Shown: positions 45,143 to 56,122, counted from the stretch's first letter. The stretch: 64,000 nt of DNA from Nitrospirillum pindoramense (GCF_007827955.1 NZ_VITR01000003.1:1-64000), one strand, 5' to 3'. A program made the numbers and translations. Notes: a model not told the origin generated them from the letters alone.

Positions 45143-47968
45143 TCAGATGCGGGTGACGGGTTTGGCGCCGCTGGCCGGTGCCGCTTGGTCGACCCAGCCG
45201 TGGGCGCCGGTCTGGAAGGCCAGCGCGCCGCTGTAGCCCACGGCCGCCAGGCTGTTGCTGTAGATGCCGTGCAGTTCCCGCGTCAGGCTGGTGGGCAGCA
45301 ACTGGCGGGTGCGGATCACCAGATCGAAGCGGCCGGTCCAGATCAGGCCGTCCAACTGCATGGGGCCCAGGCGGGACAGGGTCAGATCGATCAGGAAGCG
45401 GCGCAGCGGCCGGTTGCGCTGGGCGCGGGCGGGGCCTTCCGCCTCCTCGCCCTCCTCCTCGTTGATGGCGCGGACATGGACTTGCAGGCGGCCGACCTCG
45501 TCGCCGAAGGGTACGGCATAGGTGCGCCAGCCATCCTTGTTCGGTTCCGCCGCCTGGTTTGCGATGGTGTTGAAATCGTCGGTGAGCCGGGCGGACAGGC
45601 GACCGCGTCCAGCCTTGCCCAGGGTCGAAAGGGCGTCGGCCCCCAGCCAGCCGCCGGCGTCGCCGCCGCGCAGGGCCGCCAGGAAGATCACCAGCGTCTT
45701 GGTGAGCTGCGGCGTGGGGCGGGGCAGCACGCTGTCGATGAGATGACGCGCCAGGGCCGGGTCGGTGGCGGCGATGACCGCCAGCGTCTCCCGCAGGGCC
45801 GGCCAGTCGCGGCCCCGCGCCGGGTCGATGGCGGGCGGCACGGGGTCCAGGTCCGGCGTGGGCAGGGCGGCGGGGGCCAGCCGTACCTTGGTGCCCACCG
45901 GCAGATCCGCCCGCGCCTGCAAAAGAAGGGTGCCGCGCGGCGTTTCCACCACCGGCTGGCCGGCGCGTGTCACCCCCACCACCGTCCCGGGAATGGCCGA
46001 TCCGGGAGCAGTAGGGGCGACGCCAGGGCGGGCCAGGGCGGGATCAAGCGGCGCGTCGTCCATCGTGGGCGCCATGTCCCCCGGCGCGCCAGGCATCACC
46101 TCCACCGCCATGCCCGGCCGTTGAACGGAGAGCACAGTCAGGTTGATCGTCTGACCCGGATTGGGGGCGGTGGACACCTGCACGGGTGCCGTGTAGGCGC
46201 TGGCGCCCGGGGGTGTCGCCGCGGGCAGGGGGGGCGCTGTCGCTTCCTGTGGGGACAGGGCGCCCGGCGGCAGGGTCATGGCCGGCGTCATGCCGACGGG
46301 CCGTGCCGGCCCGGCCAACGGTGACGCGGTCTTGCCGTCCGCCGCCGGGGCGGGGGACGGCGTGAGCTGGCCGGTTAATCCGGCCAGGGGCCGCGCGCCA
46401 GGCGCTTGGGGGCTTGGGGCCGTCGCGCCTGTCCAATCCGGGACAGCCGGGCTGGCGGATGGGATTGCCGTCCCAGCCGCCACCGAGGGCGCCGGGGGGC
46501 CGGGGACGGATGACCCCTGTGCGATCGGGGGGCTGGCTGGGGTCGGGAGGCTGGCCGGAGAGGGGGGGAAGGGGGTGGTGGTGCCGGAGGGCAGGCCGGT
46601 GCGCACGAAGCTGGGACGGCCGCTCAGGAACACGCCACCACTGACGAACGGTGTCGCGCCGTCCGCTGACGGGGCCGGGCCGCTGGACGATGCCGGCTGT
46701 GGACTGGTGGGCAATGGACTGGCGACCTGTGGACTGGCGAACTCTGGACTGGCGCCCCGGGGAACGGCCGGTGCGGGAATGCTGAGTGGGGGACCAGAGG
46801 ATTGCGCCGGGCCGGGTGCGCCAAGGTCGGGCAGGACGCCCGGGGTTGCCAATGCGGACGCCGGCGGGGAGGTGGGGCCGCCACGCGGCTGCCCCGGGCT
46901 GGGGGGCGCGTCGGGCGCTGTATTGAGCTGACCCTGGGGCCCTGGCCCGGCCGGCGCTGATGGCGTGCCGCTGGAGGGTGCCTCTGGGGCCGGCGACGTG
47001 CCCGTCGGCTGAGACGCCGCCGCCTGCGTCGACGCCGCGGCACTTACCCCCGGTGTTGGGACGGTGGGGGCGGACGGTGGCGCGATGTCGGGCAGCAGGT
47101 CGCCCAGCGACGGCGGATTGGCGGTTGCGGCCGGCGTGCCGCCGGTGGCCCGCGCGAACAGCAAATCCGCCAGGCTGCCCACCGTCCAGGGCGTGGGCAG
47201 AGGTCCGCTGGTGCTCGCCGGCGGGTTTTGGGGGCCGGGGTTGGGGGGGGCCTGGGGCGACGCACCCGGTGGGGCGGCCTGTCCCGCCGTGTCGCCGTCC
47301 GTCGTCGCCTGGCCGCCGGTTCCGGTCTGTGGCGCGGTGGGGCGGCCTTGGGAGGGGGGCGCGGCTGGGCTGGGCTGCTGCTGCTGCGACGGGGAGTCGT
47401 CGGTGAGATCGGGTTGGTCCCCCGTATCTCCCCGGGCGCCCACGATCAAGCCGAGCCCTAGCCCTTGGTTGATGTCGGAGGATGGCGCCGGAACGCTGGA
47501 TGGGGCGGCGGTGCCGCCGCTGGCCGGTGCTGGACTGAGCAGGACGGCGGCCAAGGTGGCCCCCACCTGCAACGGGGGCAGGTTGGATGCCAACGGGGTT
47601 GGGGCCGCCTGCGGGGGCGCGCTTGCCTGGCTGGTGCCTTGAGCCGACTGGGCCGCCGATTGGGCCACAACCGTGGCGGTCGTGGCGGCACCGGCGGCTT
47701 GAGCCGGAATTTGCAGGGTGACGGGTCGGTCGGTCGGCAGCGGCGCCTCGGTGCGCACCTGGACGTCGCCGGCGGCGGTGCGGACCGTCGCCTGGTCGCC
47801 CTGCTGCTCCGTCACCATGCCGCTGACGGCCAGGGCCCGCGCGAGGCCCGTCAGCTTATCCGGCAACTGGGTGACCGTCACCTGGCCCAGCACCGTGGGC
47901 GCGGCCCCGCCGCCGGTTCCGGCGGCCAGCGTCTGGATGAGAACGGACGGGGTTTGGACGCCGCTCAT
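45143..47968 (-). CDS. Large Pro/Ala/Thr-rich FliK-like hook-length control protein
   Basis: A 941-residue protein. Most of it (about residues 90-620) is low-complexity, Pro/Ala/Ser/Thr/Gly-rich. Residues about 820-935 have LRRFLIDLTLSRLGPMQLDGLIWTGRFDLVIRTR and are compatible with the Flg_hook domain of FliK, whose length sets hook length. It lies directly after flhG on the same strand. It is unusually long and repetitive, and the assignment is moderate. Confidence 0.55.
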   Translation of the reverse strand: MSGVQTPSVLIQTLAAGTGGGAAPTVLGQVTVTQLPDKLTGLARALAVSGMVTEQQGDQATVRTAAGDVQVRTEAPLPTDRPVTLQIPAQAAGAATTATVVAQSAAQSAQGTSQASAPPQAAPTPLASNLPPLQVGATLAAVLLSPAPASGGTAAPSSVPAPSSDINQGLGLGLIVGARGDTGDQPDLTDDSPSQQQQPSPAAPPSQGRPTAPQTGTGGQATTDGDTAGQAAPPGASPQAPPNPGPQNPPASTSGPLPTPWTVGSLADLLFARATGGTPAATANPPSLGDLLPDIAPPSAPTVPTPGVSAAASTQAAASQPTGTSPAPEAPSSGTPSAPAGPGPQGQLNTAPDAPPSPGQPRGGPTSPPASALATPGVLPDLGAPGPAQSSGPPLSIPAPAVPRGASPEFASPQVASPLPTSPQPASSSGPAPSADGATPFVSGGVFLSGRPSFVRTGLPSGTTTPFPPSPASLPTPASPPIAQGSSVPGPPAPSVAAGTAIPSASPAVPDWTGATAPSPQAPGARPLAGLTGQLTPSPAPAADGKTASPLAGPARPVGMTPAMTLPPGALSPQEATAPPLPAATPPGASAYTAPVQVSTAPNPGQTINLTVLSVQRPGMAVEVMPGAPGDMAPTMDDAPLDPALARPGVAPTAPGSAIPGTVVGVTRAGQPVVETPRGTLLLQARADLPVGTKVRLAPAALPTPDLDPVPPAIDPARGRDWPALRETLAVIAATDPALARHLIDSVLPRPTPQLTKTLVIFLAALRGGDAGGWLGADALSTLGKAGRGRLSARLTDDFNTIANQAAEPNKDGWRTYAVPFGDEVGRLQVHVRAINEEEGEEAEGPARAQRNRPLRRFLIDLTLSRLGPMQLDGLIWTGRFDLVIRTRQLLPTSLTRELHGIYSNSLAAVGYSGALAFQTGAHGWVDQAAPASGAKPVTRI

Positions 47969-48042
47969 GGCCAGAGCCTCCTCCGCCGCATAGGGCGTGT
48001 TCCCCGCCTGGACTGTCCCGTCCCGCCGCGGGCCACGCCGGG

Positions 48043-48858
48043 TCAGCCCCCCAGGTTCAGGCGGTTGGCCACCATCTCGATGTCATGGGCGGCATCGGAG
48101 GTGGGGAAGCGCATGAACAGGGGCGATTGGCTGCGGATGGCCTCGCGCACCTTGGCGTCGCGCCGGACGATGCCGCCCAGCTTGGGCGACATCTTCAGGT
48201 ACCGCTGGCAGACGGTCAGCAGCTTTTCATACGTCCGCTCGCCCAGCGCTTTGCTGTCGGCCATGTTGATGACCACGCGCAGGTCGGCCATGGGGTTAGC
48301 CTGGTAGCTGAGCTTCAGGAAGGCGTAGGCGTCGGTGATGGAGGTGGGCTCGTCCGTCGTCACCACCAGGGTGGTGCCGGCGGGGCCGGAGAAGGTGCGG
48401 ACCATGCGGTCGACGCCGGCGCCCAGGTCGATGACCACCCAGTCATAGTTTTTGGCCACGTCCGCCAACTCGGTGCGCAGCTGGGTCAGCCGCGCCGGCG
48501 GCAGGTTGGCCAAGCTGCCCGAGCCGGAACGGCCGGCGATGATGTCGAAGCCACCCTCGGGGAAGCGCTGGGCCGCCCCTTGCAGGGTCACCATGCCGTC
48601 AATCACCTGGCCCAGGTCGCGCTTGGGCATCAGGCCCAGCTGGATGTCCACGTTGGCCAAGCCCAAATCGCCGTCGAACAGCAGGGTGCGCTTGCCGCTG
48701 CGCGCCAGCGCATGGGCCAGGGTGACGGAGAAGAAGGTCTTGCCCACGCCGCCCTTGCCGCTGGCCACGGCCAGGATGTTCTGGCGCCGCAGGGGCATGA
48801 CGTTGTCGGCGGTGGCAAAGCCGGCCGGTGCGCCGGTTGGGGAGAGAAGGTCGTTCAT
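48043..48858 (-). CDS. flhG: FlhG (FleN/YlxH) MinD-like ATPase
   Basis: A 271-residue P-loop ATPase that sets flagellar number. The deviant Walker A SGKGGVGKT is at residues 33-41, with LLFDGDLGLANVDIQLGL and VVIDLGAGVDR downstream. Its start overlaps the flhF stop by four bases (ATGA), the standard flhF-flhG pair. Confidence 0.92.
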   Translation of the reverse strand: MNDLLSPTGAPAGFATADNVMPLRRQNILAVASGKGGVGKTFFSVTLAHALARSGKRTLLFDGDLGLANVDIQLGLMPKRDLGQVIDGMVTLQGAAQRFPEGGFDIIAGRSGSGSLANLPPARLTQLRTELADVAKNYDWVVIDLGAGVDRMVRTFSGPAGTTLVVTTDEPTSITDAYAFLKLSYQANPMADLRVVINMADSKALGERTYEKLLTVCQRYLKMSPKLGGIVRRDAKVREAIRSQSPLFMRFPTSDAAHDIEMVANRLNLGG

Positions 48859-49847
48859 GCGTGGGTCCCCGTTTGCTTGGCGCGGCGTTCGCTGGTTTCA
48901 GAGCCGGGCATCATCAGGCGGGCGAGCGATGTGGGTGAAAGGGGGGTCAGGCCTTCGGCCGCGCGCGGGCTGGTGCTGGCGTCGCAGAGGGCAAGGCCGG
49001 CCTCATGCGCGGCGGTCAGCATGCTGCCCAGGCGGCGGGCCATGTCCAGGCGCGTGGTCAGCAGCCGGCGGGCGCCCAGGGCGCGGAAGGCACGGGCCAT
49101 TTCCGCCGCCTCCACCGCGTCCATGCCGGCCGGCAGCACCAGCACGGGTTCGATGTCGGCGGCCACCAGGAAATCGCGCAGGTCGTTCAGGTCGGCCTGG
49201 TTGTAGGGGTTGCGGCCGGCGCTATCGACCAGAACCTGCTCGGCGCCCCGTTGCACATCCAGCGCGTCAGCCAGGGCCAGCGGGTCCTCCACCGTCATCA
49301 GGCGCAGTTTCAGCACGCGGGTGAAGGCCGCCAGCTGGTCGATGCCGCCGGCGCGCACCGTATCGGTGGAGATGACGCCCACCGGCCGGCCCTTCAGCGC
49401 CGCGCGGGCGCACAGCTTGGCGACCGTCAGCGTCTTGCCGGCGCCGGGCGGGCCCACCAGCATCAGGGGCCTGGGGAACCGGCCCTCGGGCAGGGGCTGG
49501 AAGGTGAACACGGACTCCAGCGCGGCGGCCAGCAGGGTCTGGGCGTCCTTGGCGTCGAAATCGGCGATGCTGTCCATCAGCCGCTGGTTCAGGTCGGCGG
49601 GTAGGCCGTGGCGGAACAGGATGTCCGTCACCTGGTCGGCGGGATCGGGCGCCAGCGGGTTGGGATAGCGGTCGTTGATGGCGGGCATGCCGGGGCCCGG
49701 GATGGATTCCTCCACCGCCGCCGTCACCCGGACGCCGACGCCTTCCTCCTCGCGCGTGGCGACGATGATGGCGTCGTCCCCCAGCACCTCCCGCACGAGG
49801 CGCATCGCCTCGCCCATGGTCGGGGCGTGAAAGGACTTCAGCCGCAT
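48855..49847 (-). CDS. flhF: Flagellar biosynthesis GTPase FlhF
   Basis: A 330-residue SRP-type GTPase that places flagella. MRLKSFHAPTMGEAMRLVRE is the typical start; a short linker region and an N domain precede G1 GPPGAGKT at residues 132-139, with VDSAGRNP and VLPAGMDAVE downstream. It is shorter than many homologues because the basic B domain is reduced. Confidence 0.9.
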   Translation of the reverse strand: MRLKSFHAPTMGEAMRLVREVLGDDAIIVATREEEGVGVRVTAAVEESIPGPGMPAINDRYPNPLAPDPADQVTDILFRHGLPADLNQRLMDSIADFDAKDAQTLLAAALESVFTFQPLPEGRFPRPLMLVGPPGAGKTLTVAKLCARAALKGRPVGVISTDTVRAGGIDQLAAFTRVLKLRLMTVEDPLALADALDVQRGAEQVLVDSAGRNPYNQADLNDLRDFLVAADIEPVLVLPAGMDAVEAAEMARAFRALGARRLLTTRLDMARRLGSMLTAAHEAGLALCDASTSPRAAEGLTPLSPTSLARLMMPGSETSERRAKQTGTHA

Positions 49848-50220
49848 GATTGTCCTGCCCTAGGGGCCATATCCACTCCACCTCCCCACAGGGGCCCACC
49901 CCCGCGGGACCCTGCCACCGGAACCGCCGCGGCTGCACCCGCCGCCCGCGGCAACTGAAACCCCACCCTATCCCCGCGCCGACGGGGGCGAACGCTTCCC
50001 GGCCGGCTATCCTGGCACGGCGCCCCATCATGGGCGCTGCGCCAGGTCATTTGCGCGCCAGGTCATTCGCGCGTATGCGGGCATTAACCCGGCTTGTCTG
50101 CCGTCAAAAGGACAAATACGTCAAGGACCCAAGGATGGCATTTTATTCGGACCGTTGCATCAGCGATAAGGGCGTGCGGGCGCAGCTTCCGGCCCGCCGT
50201 GTCATTTACACCGCGCTTGC

Positions 50221-50235
50221 TTAATTTTGCGTTAG
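50221..50235. promoter_or_regulatory. CtrA-like box, TTAA-N7-TTAG
   Basis: TTAA at 50221-50224 and TTAG at 50232-50235 are separated by seven bases, one mismatch from the known CtrA box TTAA-N7-TTAA. It lies 374 bp upstream of flhF and could serve it. CtrA is encoded in this window. Confidence 0.35.
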
Positions 50236-50314
50236 CCATGTTCGGCGACGCCCCCGCATCATCCGGGCGGAAGGCCGCTTCATCCTGCGACCCACCCGCT
50301 ATTTCTACACCCCC

Positions 50315-50330
50315 AGCCGCCGCGGCGGCT
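50315..50330. repeat. 16-bp perfect palindrome next to flhA
   Basis: AGCCGCCGCGGCGGCT reads the same on both strands and lies one base from the flhA stop. As RNA it makes only a small-loop hairpin and lacks a T-run; it could be a weak terminator or a protein site. Confidence 0.4.
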
Positions 50331-50331
50331 C

Positions 50332-52488
50332 TTACACTTGCCCCAAGGTCTTGATCTTGGCCTTGGGGTGGATTTCGTTCTGCGACATGACGGCGGTGGC
50401 CGGGCGGAAGCGTTCGATGATGGACCGCACGAAGGGCCGGATGCCCGGGCTGGTCAGCATCACCGGCGATTCCCCCATCATGGCGTGGCGGTCATAGGTC
50501 TGGCGCACGGCGGTGATGAACTGCTGCAGGCGCGACGGCGCCATGGCCAGGTTGCGCTCATCCCCCTCGCCGACGACGGATTCGGCGAAGGCCTGCTCCC
50601 ACTCCGGGGACAGGGTGATGAGAGGGATGTAGCCCTGGTCGTTGGTATGGCTGTCGGAAATCTGGCGTGCCAGCCGGGCGCGCACATGCTCGGTGATCTG
50701 GGTGATGTTGCGGGTGTAGCCCGTCGCCTCGGAAACGCCTTCCAGGATGGCCGGCAGGTCGCGGATGGAGATGCGCTCGCCCAGCAGGTTCTGCAGCACC
50801 CGCTGCAACGCACCGATGCCGATCTGGCCGGGGATGACGTCGGCCACCAGCTTCTGCTGTTCCTTGTTCAACTCGTCCAGCAGCTTCTGGGTCTCGGCGT
50901 AGGACAGCAGGTCCGCCATGTTGTCGCGCACCACCTCCGTCAGGTGGGTGGTCAGCACCGTGGGCGGGTCCACCACGGTGAAGCCCTTGAACAGCGCTTC
51001 CTCGCGGTAGGCTGGCTCGATCCACATGGCGGGCAGGCCGAAGGTCGGCTCCGTCGTGACCTCGCCCGGCAGCTGGATGGGCTCGCCGCGCGGGTCCATG
51101 CACAGCAGCATGTTGGGGCGCACGTCGCCCCGGCCGGCCTCGATCTCCTTGATGCGGATGACGTAGCTGTTGGGCGGCAGCTGCAAATTGTCCTGGATGC
51201 GCACGGCCGGCATGATGATGCCGATCTCGCTGGCCAACTGGCGGCGCAGGCCCTTGATCTGGTCGGTCAGGCGGTGGCCGGCGTCGGTGTTGATCAGCGA
51301 CAGCAGGCCGTAGCCCAGCTCCAGCCGGATGAGGTCGATGGCCAGCGCGGAGGAGATGGGCTCATCCGGCGCAGGGGCGGGCGGGCCGCCGGGGCCACCC
51401 GGGGCGCCAGGGGCGCCGCCGGCCATGGCTTCCCCGCCGCCCATCTGGTCGCCGCGCGCCTTGCGCAGCCGCGGCAGGTAGTAGGCGCCGGCGAACAGGG
51501 CGATGGCCAGCGAGATGAAGGGCAGGAAGGGCAGGCCCGGCAGCAGGGCCAGGGCGCACAGCAGGAAGGCGCTGAGCCCCATGGCCGAGGGATAGAAGCT
51601 CAGCTGCCCGAACAGCGCCTTGTCGGCGGAGCCCGACTGACCCGACTTCGACACCATGAGGCCGGCGGCCAGCGAGACGATCAGCGCTGGAATCTGGCTG
51701 ACCAGGCCGTCGCCGATGGTCAGCTGGGTGTAGGTGGCACCGGCCTTCAGGAACGACATGTTCTTCTGGCCGACGCCGATGATCATGCCGACGACGACGT
51801 TGATGAAGGTGATGACCATGCCGGCCACGGCGTCGCCGCGCACGAACTTGGACGCGCCGTCCATGGCGCCGAAGAACTGGCTTTCCTCTTCCAGCTCGCG
51901 GCGGCGCTTCTTGGCCTCGTCCTCGTTGATCAGGCCGGCCGACAGGTCGGCGTCGATGGCCATCTGCTTGCCGGGCATGCCATCCAGGGTGAAGCGCGCC
52001 GCCACTTCGGCGATACGGCCGGAACCCTTGGTGATGACGGTGAAGTTCACCATCACCAGGATGGCGAACACCGTCACGCCGATGATGAAGTTGCCGCCCA
52101 TGATAAAGCCGCCGAACGCCTGGATGACGTGGCCGGCGGCCTGGGTGCCCTCATGCCCATGGCCCAGGATCAGGCGGGTGGACGCCATGTTCAGCGCCAG
52201 GCGCAACATGGTGGACACCAGCAGGATGGTGGGGAAGGAGCTCATCTCCAGCGGCTTCTGGATGCTGAGCACCGTCATCAGGATCAGGACGGAGAAGGTG
52301 AAGGATACGGCGAGGCCGAAGTCCAGCAGGAAGGTCGGCAGAGGGATGACCAGCATGACCAGGATGGTCACGATGCCCAGCGCGAACAGAATCTCCGTCC
52401 GCTTCAGCAGGGCCGGCCCATTGTTCCGCAAGTTGCCGAACAAGTTGTTCAGCGGATTCCCGCCGGAGGCCGCGGTCTGGTCAGCCAT
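50332..52488 (-). CDS. flhA: Flagellar export gate protein FlhA
   Basis: A 718-residue membrane protein of the type III export gate. Eight or so hydrophobic segments lie in residues about 25-330, with the FHIPEP region GSGRIAEVAARFTLDGMPGKQMAIDADLSAG (positions about 155-185); the C-terminal cytoplasmic half includes VDPPTVLTTHLTEVV. A Gly/Ala/Pro-rich linker (about residues 350-375) joins the parts. flbD ends 38 bases upstream. Confidence 0.95.
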   Translation of the reverse strand: MADQTAASGGNPLNNLFGNLRNNGPALLKRTEILFALGIVTILVMLVIPLPTFLLDFGLAVSFTFSVLILMTVLSIQKPLEMSSFPTILLVSTMLRLALNMASTRLILGHGHEGTQAAGHVIQAFGGFIMGGNFIIGVTVFAILVMVNFTVITKGSGRIAEVAARFTLDGMPGKQMAIDADLSAGLINEDEAKKRRRELEEESQFFGAMDGASKFVRGDAVAGMVITFINVVVGMIIGVGQKNMSFLKAGATYTQLTIGDGLVSQIPALIVSLAAGLMVSKSGQSGSADKALFGQLSFYPSAMGLSAFLLCALALLPGLPFLPFISLAIALFAGAYYLPRLRKARGDQMGGGEAMAGGAPGAPGGPGGPPAPAPDEPISSALAIDLIRLELGYGLLSLINTDAGHRLTDQIKGLRRQLASEIGIIMPAVRIQDNLQLPPNSYVIRIKEIEAGRGDVRPNMLLCMDPRGEPIQLPGEVTTEPTFGLPAMWIEPAYREEALFKGFTVVDPPTVLTTHLTEVVRDNMADLLSYAETQKLLDELNKEQQKLVADVIPGQIGIGALQRVLQNLLGERISIRDLPAILEGVSEATGYTRNITQITEHVRARLARQISDSHTNDQGYIPLITLSPEWEQAFAESVVGEGDERNLAMAPSRLQQFITAVRQTYDRHAMMGESPVMLTSPGIRPFVRSIIERFRPATAVMSQNEIHPKAKIKTLGQV

Positions 52489-52526
52489 GGTCTTTCTTTC
52501 CGGTGTCGGTCAGGTCCCCGATCCCC

Positions 52527-53951
<1,425 letters not shown>

Positions 53952-54009
53952 CGCTCAAAACCCTTTCAAACCGGGACGCCCCGTCACGGGCGCGTCCGTC
54001 GTCCAACCA

Positions 54010-54945
54010 TCAGTCATAATGGCTCAGCCGCAGCTCGGGCGGCAGAACCGTGTTCATCATCATCTCCAGCCGGCGCGGGTTTTCCTGCCGCGCGATGGAG
54101 ATGGCGCCCAGCATGAACAGCGTGTCCACGATGGTCTGGGCGTCGGTGTTCCGTTCCAGCTTTCCCGCCAGGGGCGCCAGGGCCATGTTGCCCACCAGCG
54201 CGCCGTAGAAGGTCGTCAGCAGGGATATCGCCATGGCCGGGCCGATGGCGGTGGGGTCCTGCAGATTGCCCAGCATCTGCACCAGGCCGACCAGGGTGCC
54301 GATCAGGCCCATGGCCGGCGCCACTTCCGAGGCGCGACGCAGCACGGCGGCACCGTGGCGAGACCGGGCCTGCTGCGCCTCGATCTCCGTGCGCAGGATG
54401 CGCTCCACATCTTCCGCCGCGACACCGTCCACCACCAGCTCGATGGCGCGGGCCTGCAACGGTTCCACGCCCTTGTCCTTCAGCAGCGGTTGCAGGGTCA
54501 GCGGGCCGTTGCGCCGCGCCGCCTCCGCCATCTGCAGCACATAGCCGGAAACGTCGGCGATGTCGGCAACGGGCCGCATCAGCGCCCGGCCCAGCTGGCG
54601 GCGGCAAGCCACCAGATCCTCGCGCGCGAAAGAGACGATGGTGACGGCGATGGTGCCGCCCACCACGATCATCAGCGACGGCACGTTGATGAAGGCGCGC
54701 GCGTGGCCGCCGAACGCCAGGGCCGAGAACACCAGGGCGAAGCCCGCCACCAACCCCAGGACTGTGGTCAGGTCCAGCCCATGGCGGACCCGCACCGGTT
54801 CCGGCAGGGGGGCCGCCGGCGCTTGGCCGCCGCTTCCCTTGGACGCCTCGTTCGCGGCCTCCGGCACGGGCGCGGCCGCGCGGGTGCCGGCTCCGGCGGT
54901 GGGGCCGGCGGCGCGCAGGGTCGGGGAGGGGGGGCGGGTGCTCAA
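54010..54945 (-). CDS. motA: Flagellar stator protein MotA
   Basis: A 311-residue MotA/PomA-type proton channel protein with four hydrophobic segments (two N-terminal at about 60-105 and two at about 205-260) and a cytoplasmic loop. VAPAMGLIGTLVGLVQML and PTAIGPAMAISLLTTFYGALVGNM are the MotA signature. A long Ala/Pro-rich N-terminal extension (about 50 residues) is unusual. The matching MotB-like protein is at 27483-28337. Confidence 0.9.
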   Translation of the reverse strand: MSTRPPSPTLRAAGPTAGAGTRAAAPVPEAANEASKGSGGQAPAAPLPEPVRVRHGLDLTTVLGLVAGFALVFSALAFGGHARAFINVPSLMIVVGGTIAVTIVSFAREDLVACRRQLGRALMRPVADIADVSGYVLQMAEAARRNGPLTLQPLLKDKGVEPLQARAIELVVDGVAAEDVERILRTEIEAQQARSRHGAAVLRRASEVAPAMGLIGTLVGLVQMLGNLQDPTAIGPAMAISLLTTFYGALVGNMALAPLAGKLERNTDAQTIVDTLFMLGAISIARQENPRRLEMMMNTVLPPELRLSHYD

Positions 54946-54974
54946 GAGGGGCTCTCGCGTCTCGACTTGAATGA

Positions 54975-55277
54975 TCAGGTGCGTTCGGACTTGATGATTT
55001 CCGTCATGGTCACGCCCAGGCGGTCTTCCACCACCACCACTTCGCCGCGCGCCACCAGACGGTTGTTGACATAGATGTCGATGGCCTCACCCACCTTGCG
55101 GTCCAGTTCCACCACGGCGCCGCGGCCCAGCTTCAACAGCTGGCTCACCTGCATGGTGCACTTCCCCAGCACGGCGGAAATCTGAACCGGGATGTCATAG
55201 ACGGCCTCCAGGTCCTTCACGATCGGGGCGCCGTCGGCGTCCATACCCGCTTGGCCGTCGAAATCGTCCAGGCTCAT
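54975..55277 (-). CDS. fliN: Flagellar motor switch protein FliN
   Basis: A 100-residue C-ring protein. The SpoA domain includes VYDIPVQISAVLGKCTMQVSQLLKLGRGAVVELDRKVGE and VNNRLVARGEVVVVEDRLGVTMTEI, near-universal in FliN. It controls rotation direction with FliG and FliM. It follows fliH in the operon order. Confidence 0.94.
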   Translation of the reverse strand: MSLDDFDGQAGMDADGAPIVKDLEAVYDIPVQISAVLGKCTMQVSQLLKLGRGAVVELDRKVGEAIDIYVNNRLVARGEVVVVEDRLGVTMTEIIKSERT

Positions 55278-55332
55278 CGCTTCCCTCGTCTCTCACCGCC
55301 GGGGCGGGCCCCGGTCACGTCGCATAACAATT

Positions 55333-55388
55333 GGCCACTTACATCGGCCACAGCAGCACTGGCCATAACATACTGGCCTATCAGGGCC
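55333..55388. repeat. Phased GGCC repeat in the fliH-fliN spacer
   Basis: Five GGCC cores occur at 55333, 55346, 55361, 55375 and 55385, mostly as TGGCC and spaced 13, 15, 14 and 10 bases. The 118-bp spacer is otherwise unremarkable. It may be a regulatory array or a decayed duplication. Confidence 0.4.
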
Positions 55389-55395
55389 TATACGC

Positions 55396-56106
55396 TCATT
55401 CGGCCGCGTTGCGGCCGTCCTCCAGCGGCCGGCCCAGATGGCCGGCGATGCGGTCGATCTCGGCCCACAGGGCGCTGACGTCGCGCTCGGCGCCGCCGTC
55501 CCCCCAGTCCGCCTTGCAGTCCAGTTCCCCGGCGCGGGGATCGGCCACCACGGCGACGGAGCCGGCGAAGCCCTGGCGCGCGGCCATGTCCTCGATCTTC
55601 TCCTTGATCGGGCCCAGCCAATTCTCATGCACCCGCACCAGCAGGCGCGGCTCGTCCGACAGCTCGGCCAGGAAGGCGCTCACCGTCGCCTCCACCTCCA
55701 CCAGCCCCTGGCGCTTGACCATGGCGGGGAACAGCTTGCGCACGATGGCCAGCGCCATGCGCATGGCGTTCTGCGAGCGTAGGGCCCGCCCCGCCGTTTC
55801 CGCCTGGATCAGCTGGGCGACGTTGCCCTGCAACTGCGCCAGCACGTTGGCCAGGGCCAGGGCTGACTGGTCGGCGCCCGCCTGCATGCCCTCGGCATGG
55901 CCCTGGGCATAGGCCGCTTCACGTGCCATGCGTACCTGCTGCTGCAGGTCGGCCAGGCTGAAAGTCGGCTCCGGCGGCGGGGGCGGTGGTGGCGGGGGTT
56001 CGGGCGGCAGCGCCGGCTCAGGCGGCAGCTGTTCCTCCGGCACCTCGACACGGCGGCCCTCGGGATCGAAGGAGTTGTCGAACAGGAACCTGCGGATATT
56101 GGTCAT
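55396..56106 (-). CDS. fliH: Flagellar assembly protein FliH-like
   Basis: A 236-residue protein: a Pro-rich N-terminus (polyproline at about residues 36-45), a helical Gln/Ala-rich middle (SLADLQQQVRMAREAAYAQG) and a C-terminal domain with LLVRVHENWLGPIKEKIEDMA. FliH negatively regulates FliI during export. It lies directly after fliF; fliG, which usually separates them, is absent. Confidence 0.75.
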   Translation of the reverse strand: MTNIRRFLFDNSFDPEGRRVEVPEEQLPPEPALPPEPPPPPPPPPEPTFSLADLQQQVRMAREAAYAQGHAEGMQAGADQSALALANVLAQLQGNVAQLIQAETAGRALRSQNAMRMALAIVRKLFPAMVKRQGLVEVEATVSAFLAELSDEPRLLVRVHENWLGPIKEKIEDMAARQGFAGSVAVVADPRAGELDCKADWGDGGAERDVSALWAEIDRIAGHLGRPLEDGRNAAE

Positions 56107-56122
56107 AGGCTCACGTCCGCGC

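Larger units (their letters stand above)
49848..50331. other. Noncoding gap between flhF and flhA
   Basis: This 484-bp gap has no convincing ORF on either strand. It holds a CtrA-like site at 50221 and a perfect 16-bp palindrome at 50315-50330, just after the flhA stop. I see no sigma-54 promoter consensus on the flhF strand. Confidence 0.5.
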
